This document shows, in pieces, positions 60,227-63,068 of a stretch of DNA of 63,068 nt (positions are counted from its first letter, which is position 1; each line of letters starts with the position of its first letter). This stretch comes from Mucidula mucida (Eukaryota > Basidiomycota > Agaricomycetes > Agaricales > Physalacriaceae). The stretch covers positions 1 through 63,068 of the forward strand of contig JADNYV010000208.1 of NCBI GenBank assembly GCA_015501055.1, given 5' to 3'. Below the pieces are notes generated by a model. That model was not told where the DNA came from. It saw only the letters and a list, made by a program, of their open reading frames with translations, and ran no database searches. The position numbers and the translations under genes are program-made.

Positions 60227-62541
60227 TCAAGGCCAGTCTAGCGCTTCCACTTCTGCTCGTTCGGCGTCCTGGAGAATAATCTCGGCCGTGTTCGCGTCAC
60301 GAACGCTGAAAATACATTTGAACGGCGCGGGCCCAATAACAAGGCCACTCGAAAAATCGTTGGGATTCGGTAAGATCCTGTTTCCGCTTTCGTCAACTGG
60401 CGCTTTGACGTTGAATGCCCATAAGATCCTAGACCATAATGGTTCAACGCGAGGCCGTCAATGCTTCCGGATCAGATATTACCTAACAATGGCGATGTAG
60501 TCTGCCTGCAACGCCACATGCATACCCGGGCACAACCGACGTCCGAATCCAAAAGGTGTAGTGAAATTCACGAGGGTAGGATTGGAGGTGTTCAGAAAGC
60601 GCTCGGGAGAGTACTCATCTGGGTTGGGGAAAACAGCTTCGTCTTGTGTCATGGAACTGGGACAATCGTTAGGTGGGAGAGGTCTATGTGTCAGACTTAC
60701 AAGATGTTCCCGTAAACGGTACTCCCCGCTGGAATGAGCATTCCATTATATATGTCGTCGGCCGTGGTAGCGTGCGCAAAGCCCGTTGGAGCCAAACAAC
60801 GCCACCTACAGAGTTCGCAACATTAGATCGGGCTACAAAGTCGCAGGAGACGAGTTGTCTTACCGAGTTGTTTCCTTTACCAACGCTTGGATGTAGGGAA
60901 GTTTATCCTGATCTTGGAATCCCGGCATACGCTCACGACCAACAACAAAGTCAATTTCGGCCTGCGCCTTCTTCATAACCTCGGGATACAAGAGCATCGC
61001 CACTTTTAGATTGTCAGAATAGTATTCTGAAGCATGACAGCGACTTACTGAGAAAGATCTCTACGGTAGTAGCAGTCTATTCCTGAATGAGTACCAATAG
61101 CATGTTTGCGAGCCCACGTACCGTTCCAACGCCAGCGGCCCATGATGCTGATAAAGTGTATGCTGCCTCCAGGTCGTTAAGCCCGAATTCCTCTTGCCTA
61201 GCTAGCCCATATGTCGCCATACATGGCTTTGCATTTCCATCCTTCATTTTATCGCGCACTTCATTCATCAAGGACAAGTATAATTCACTGTCGAGAGCCT
61301 TGCGGCGTTCCGGCTCCCACCGAAACCATTGAAGGAACCGCTAGAAATGTACAGGTTCAATCGCATGCACGTTAAACGAAGAGCAGAACAAACCGGGAGA
61401 TACAGAAGCACGGGCCACTGTGAAAGAAGATCGTTAATTGAATGATAATATATCCAGAAGCGGTTCCAGGACACACCGAATCGACCAAAAACTTTCCGGG
61501 AACGCTGTTCAAGCTTCAAGTCTCAAGCAAGCACCACAACGAGAAAGACATACTTGACTCTGGAAAGACATTCGCAAATTAGTCAGGAAATATGTAAACA
61601 AACGTGCCATCTTACTGGGCGAAATCTAAGCTCGTTCGTCAGTTGTCCTTAGCTTCAAGATGGTATCCCCTTACACATGCCGCTTCGCGTCTGTTTAATG
61701 ACAACCTCCTCTTGAAGCGACTTGATGCGCCGCCCATAGGCCACGCAGAATATAATCGAGGCGGCAAATCTGAAATCATGTTCATATCCCGAAGTGATCG
61801 TTCATCTGACATTTACCTTCGAATGCGGGAACGAAATTGATATGGATCCTGATCTTGTAGCAGTTCCTTCATCAAAATAGACGCTTCCACGGATTGGAGA
61901 GCACGATAACCCAGAGCGGAAGTGGGACTCATCCCTGCCTGCAGAAACTGAGTACGAGCCGTTGGTCAGACGTACAAAAAACTCTCGTTTATCTAGCACC
62001 TACCATTTTCCACTTCCTGAAACTGGGGCCATCAGACATTCCGATGCCATGTAGAGGTGACAAGATTTCGTGACTGTGTCAAGGTGAGCCTTCATACAGC
62101 AACTTAAAACAAGAACTCTCATACCCTACTACGCTTCTCGGGCGGCCGGAGTATATGTTGCCTTTGACTTCGAGGAGGTCATGGGCTACTGAGGCAGATC
62201 CGATGACTTCACAGAGAGTTACAATGGTGCGCTTCCGACGCCAAACGACATACCGACGACTTGCTGGCTCCCCAAATGGAAGGAAATAACAGGACCTTTT
62301 ACTGAGTTGAGTCTGATGTGTCGCAACCCTAACAATGGAAAATAGTACCGAATCTTTGGTGCCACTCGTGAAATGTCCGCCATCGATGCGTTGATGAAAG
62401 ACGACCGAGAATATTTCGCCAAGACGGTCCAGGCGGTAGCCGTGCGTAGCGTCGAAGATTCCTGAAAGTTAGAACGCCCACAGTGGTGAGTATTCCTACA
62501 AAAAGCGCGGTGTATAACTGGCTGTGTACTGGAGCGCACAT
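60227..62541 (-). CDS. Cytochrome P450, right copy, full length
   Basis: Full-length version of the left P450. MCAPVHSQLYTALFVGILTT at 62541 is a membrane anchor, followed by the RLPPGPSWRNILG hinge, GPVISFHLGSQQVV, GSASVAHDLLEVKGNIYSGR, the I-helix region near 61110-61140, VKETTR with ExxR near 60870, ERFLNTSNP, and the Cys haem loop FGFGRRLCPGMHVA near 60520-60560. The last codons differ from the left copy: TGG to TGA leaves the end at LDWP (stop 60227). About nine exons. As an ER-bound monooxygenase it may act with the neighbouring FAD oxidase on a secondary metabolite, which is inference from clustering only. Not all exon joins were verified; a one-base difference near 61515 lies close to an exon edge. 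Confidence 0.7.
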
Positions 62542-63068
62542 GGTCACGATAGTATGAGGCAGAGGTGACAACAACGTTTCCCACACGTTCCTTGTACACT
62601 AAATCTTGATCTTTAGCACCGTGACAAGGAAGGAGGTGATAGGACGGGGAACAAGGTGTCATAAAAACAACCAACGGCAGGCAGTTACACATCAACGGGA
62701 ACTTTCAACTTAGTTGATTGAGATCTAGGTCCTGGCTGGAGAATGAGATGCTATGTCAATTGAGAGCATATCTCACGGAAGAATGGAAGCACCTCTGATA
62801 TTTTCCTAGCGTTCCTATGTGGGACCGTGCCGTCTAATCAACTTCTTTGAATCAAGTTCTTCTTCCCGCCCGATCACGTACTTTGACAGACCCAACGCCA
62901 GACTCCCTCCGGGAATTGTGATGACGCCGCCTCACAGGAATACATCTTCAACTACGGATAGCCTGAAATGATATTGAGCCCCCGGTTTCATGCAAGGGGT
63001 TCGGAACTGATCATCACCGCAACTGCTTTCGAACTTGTGTGGGTGAGGGTGATATGACGGGAATAAGA
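62542..63068. other. P450 upstream region
   Basis: Presumed P450 promoter. No gene or repeat seen up to the window edge. Confidence 0.4.

Noticed and set aside
62330..62345. TTAGGG-like telomere motif
   Set aside because: A single occurrence (GTTAGGGTT) without repetition is not a telomere.

Overview
The window looks like nuclear DNA of a mushroom-forming basidiomycete (Agaricomycete). Genes are cut by many introns of about 50-60 nt with GT..AG ends. The gene families are typical of that group: FunK1-type kinases, PF09820-type AAA-ATPase-like proteins, F-box/leucine-rich proteins, P450s and BBE-type FAD oxidases. I saw no bacterial, viral or retrotransposon genes and no tRNA, rRNA or CRISPR.

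Layout. A central core of conserved single-copy genes (about 26-44.5 kb) holds an Rrm4-like RNA-binding protein, Mad3/BubR1, Polo kinase, a repeat-containing hypothetical protein, a DUF3533/SNG1-like membrane protein, a GH43 glycosidase, a small polytopic membrane protein and Rad6/Ubc2. Two accessory arms flank it and are largely inverted copies of each other. Left arm (1-25 kb): FunK1 A(-), F-box F1(+), F-box F2 pseudogene(+), FunK1 B(-), Rrm4 fragment, P450(+), FAD oxidase(+), AAA-like(-), F-box scrap, FunK1 C(-). Right arm (44.7-62.6 kb): FunK1 D(+), F-box F3(-), FunK1 E(+), F-box F4(-), AAA-like(+), FAD oxidase(-), P450(-). So C-F5-AAA-FAD-P450 on the left mirrors E-F4-AAA-FAD-P450 on the right.

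State of the copies. FunK1 B and C keep complete frames (964 and 957 aa after splicing). E has a one-base deletion that changes its tail, A has two frame breaks, and D has an intact frame but lost the catalytic Asp (HRD to HRG). F1 is the best F-box copy; F2, F3 and F4 are damaged in different ways. The right-arm AAA and FAD copies carry many single-base deletions, while the neighbouring right-arm P450 is the full-length version and the left-arm P450 is truncated at its 5' end.

How genes may work together. Mad3 and Polo kinase lie side by side and both act in mitosis. In the arms, FunK1 kinases alternate with F-box genes and with a small repeated ORF that shares a GTCACGAC/TATA promoter block with FunK1. 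That recurring module is the most novel-looking structure here; its function is unknown. Exon borders were worked out by hand and may be off by a base or two.
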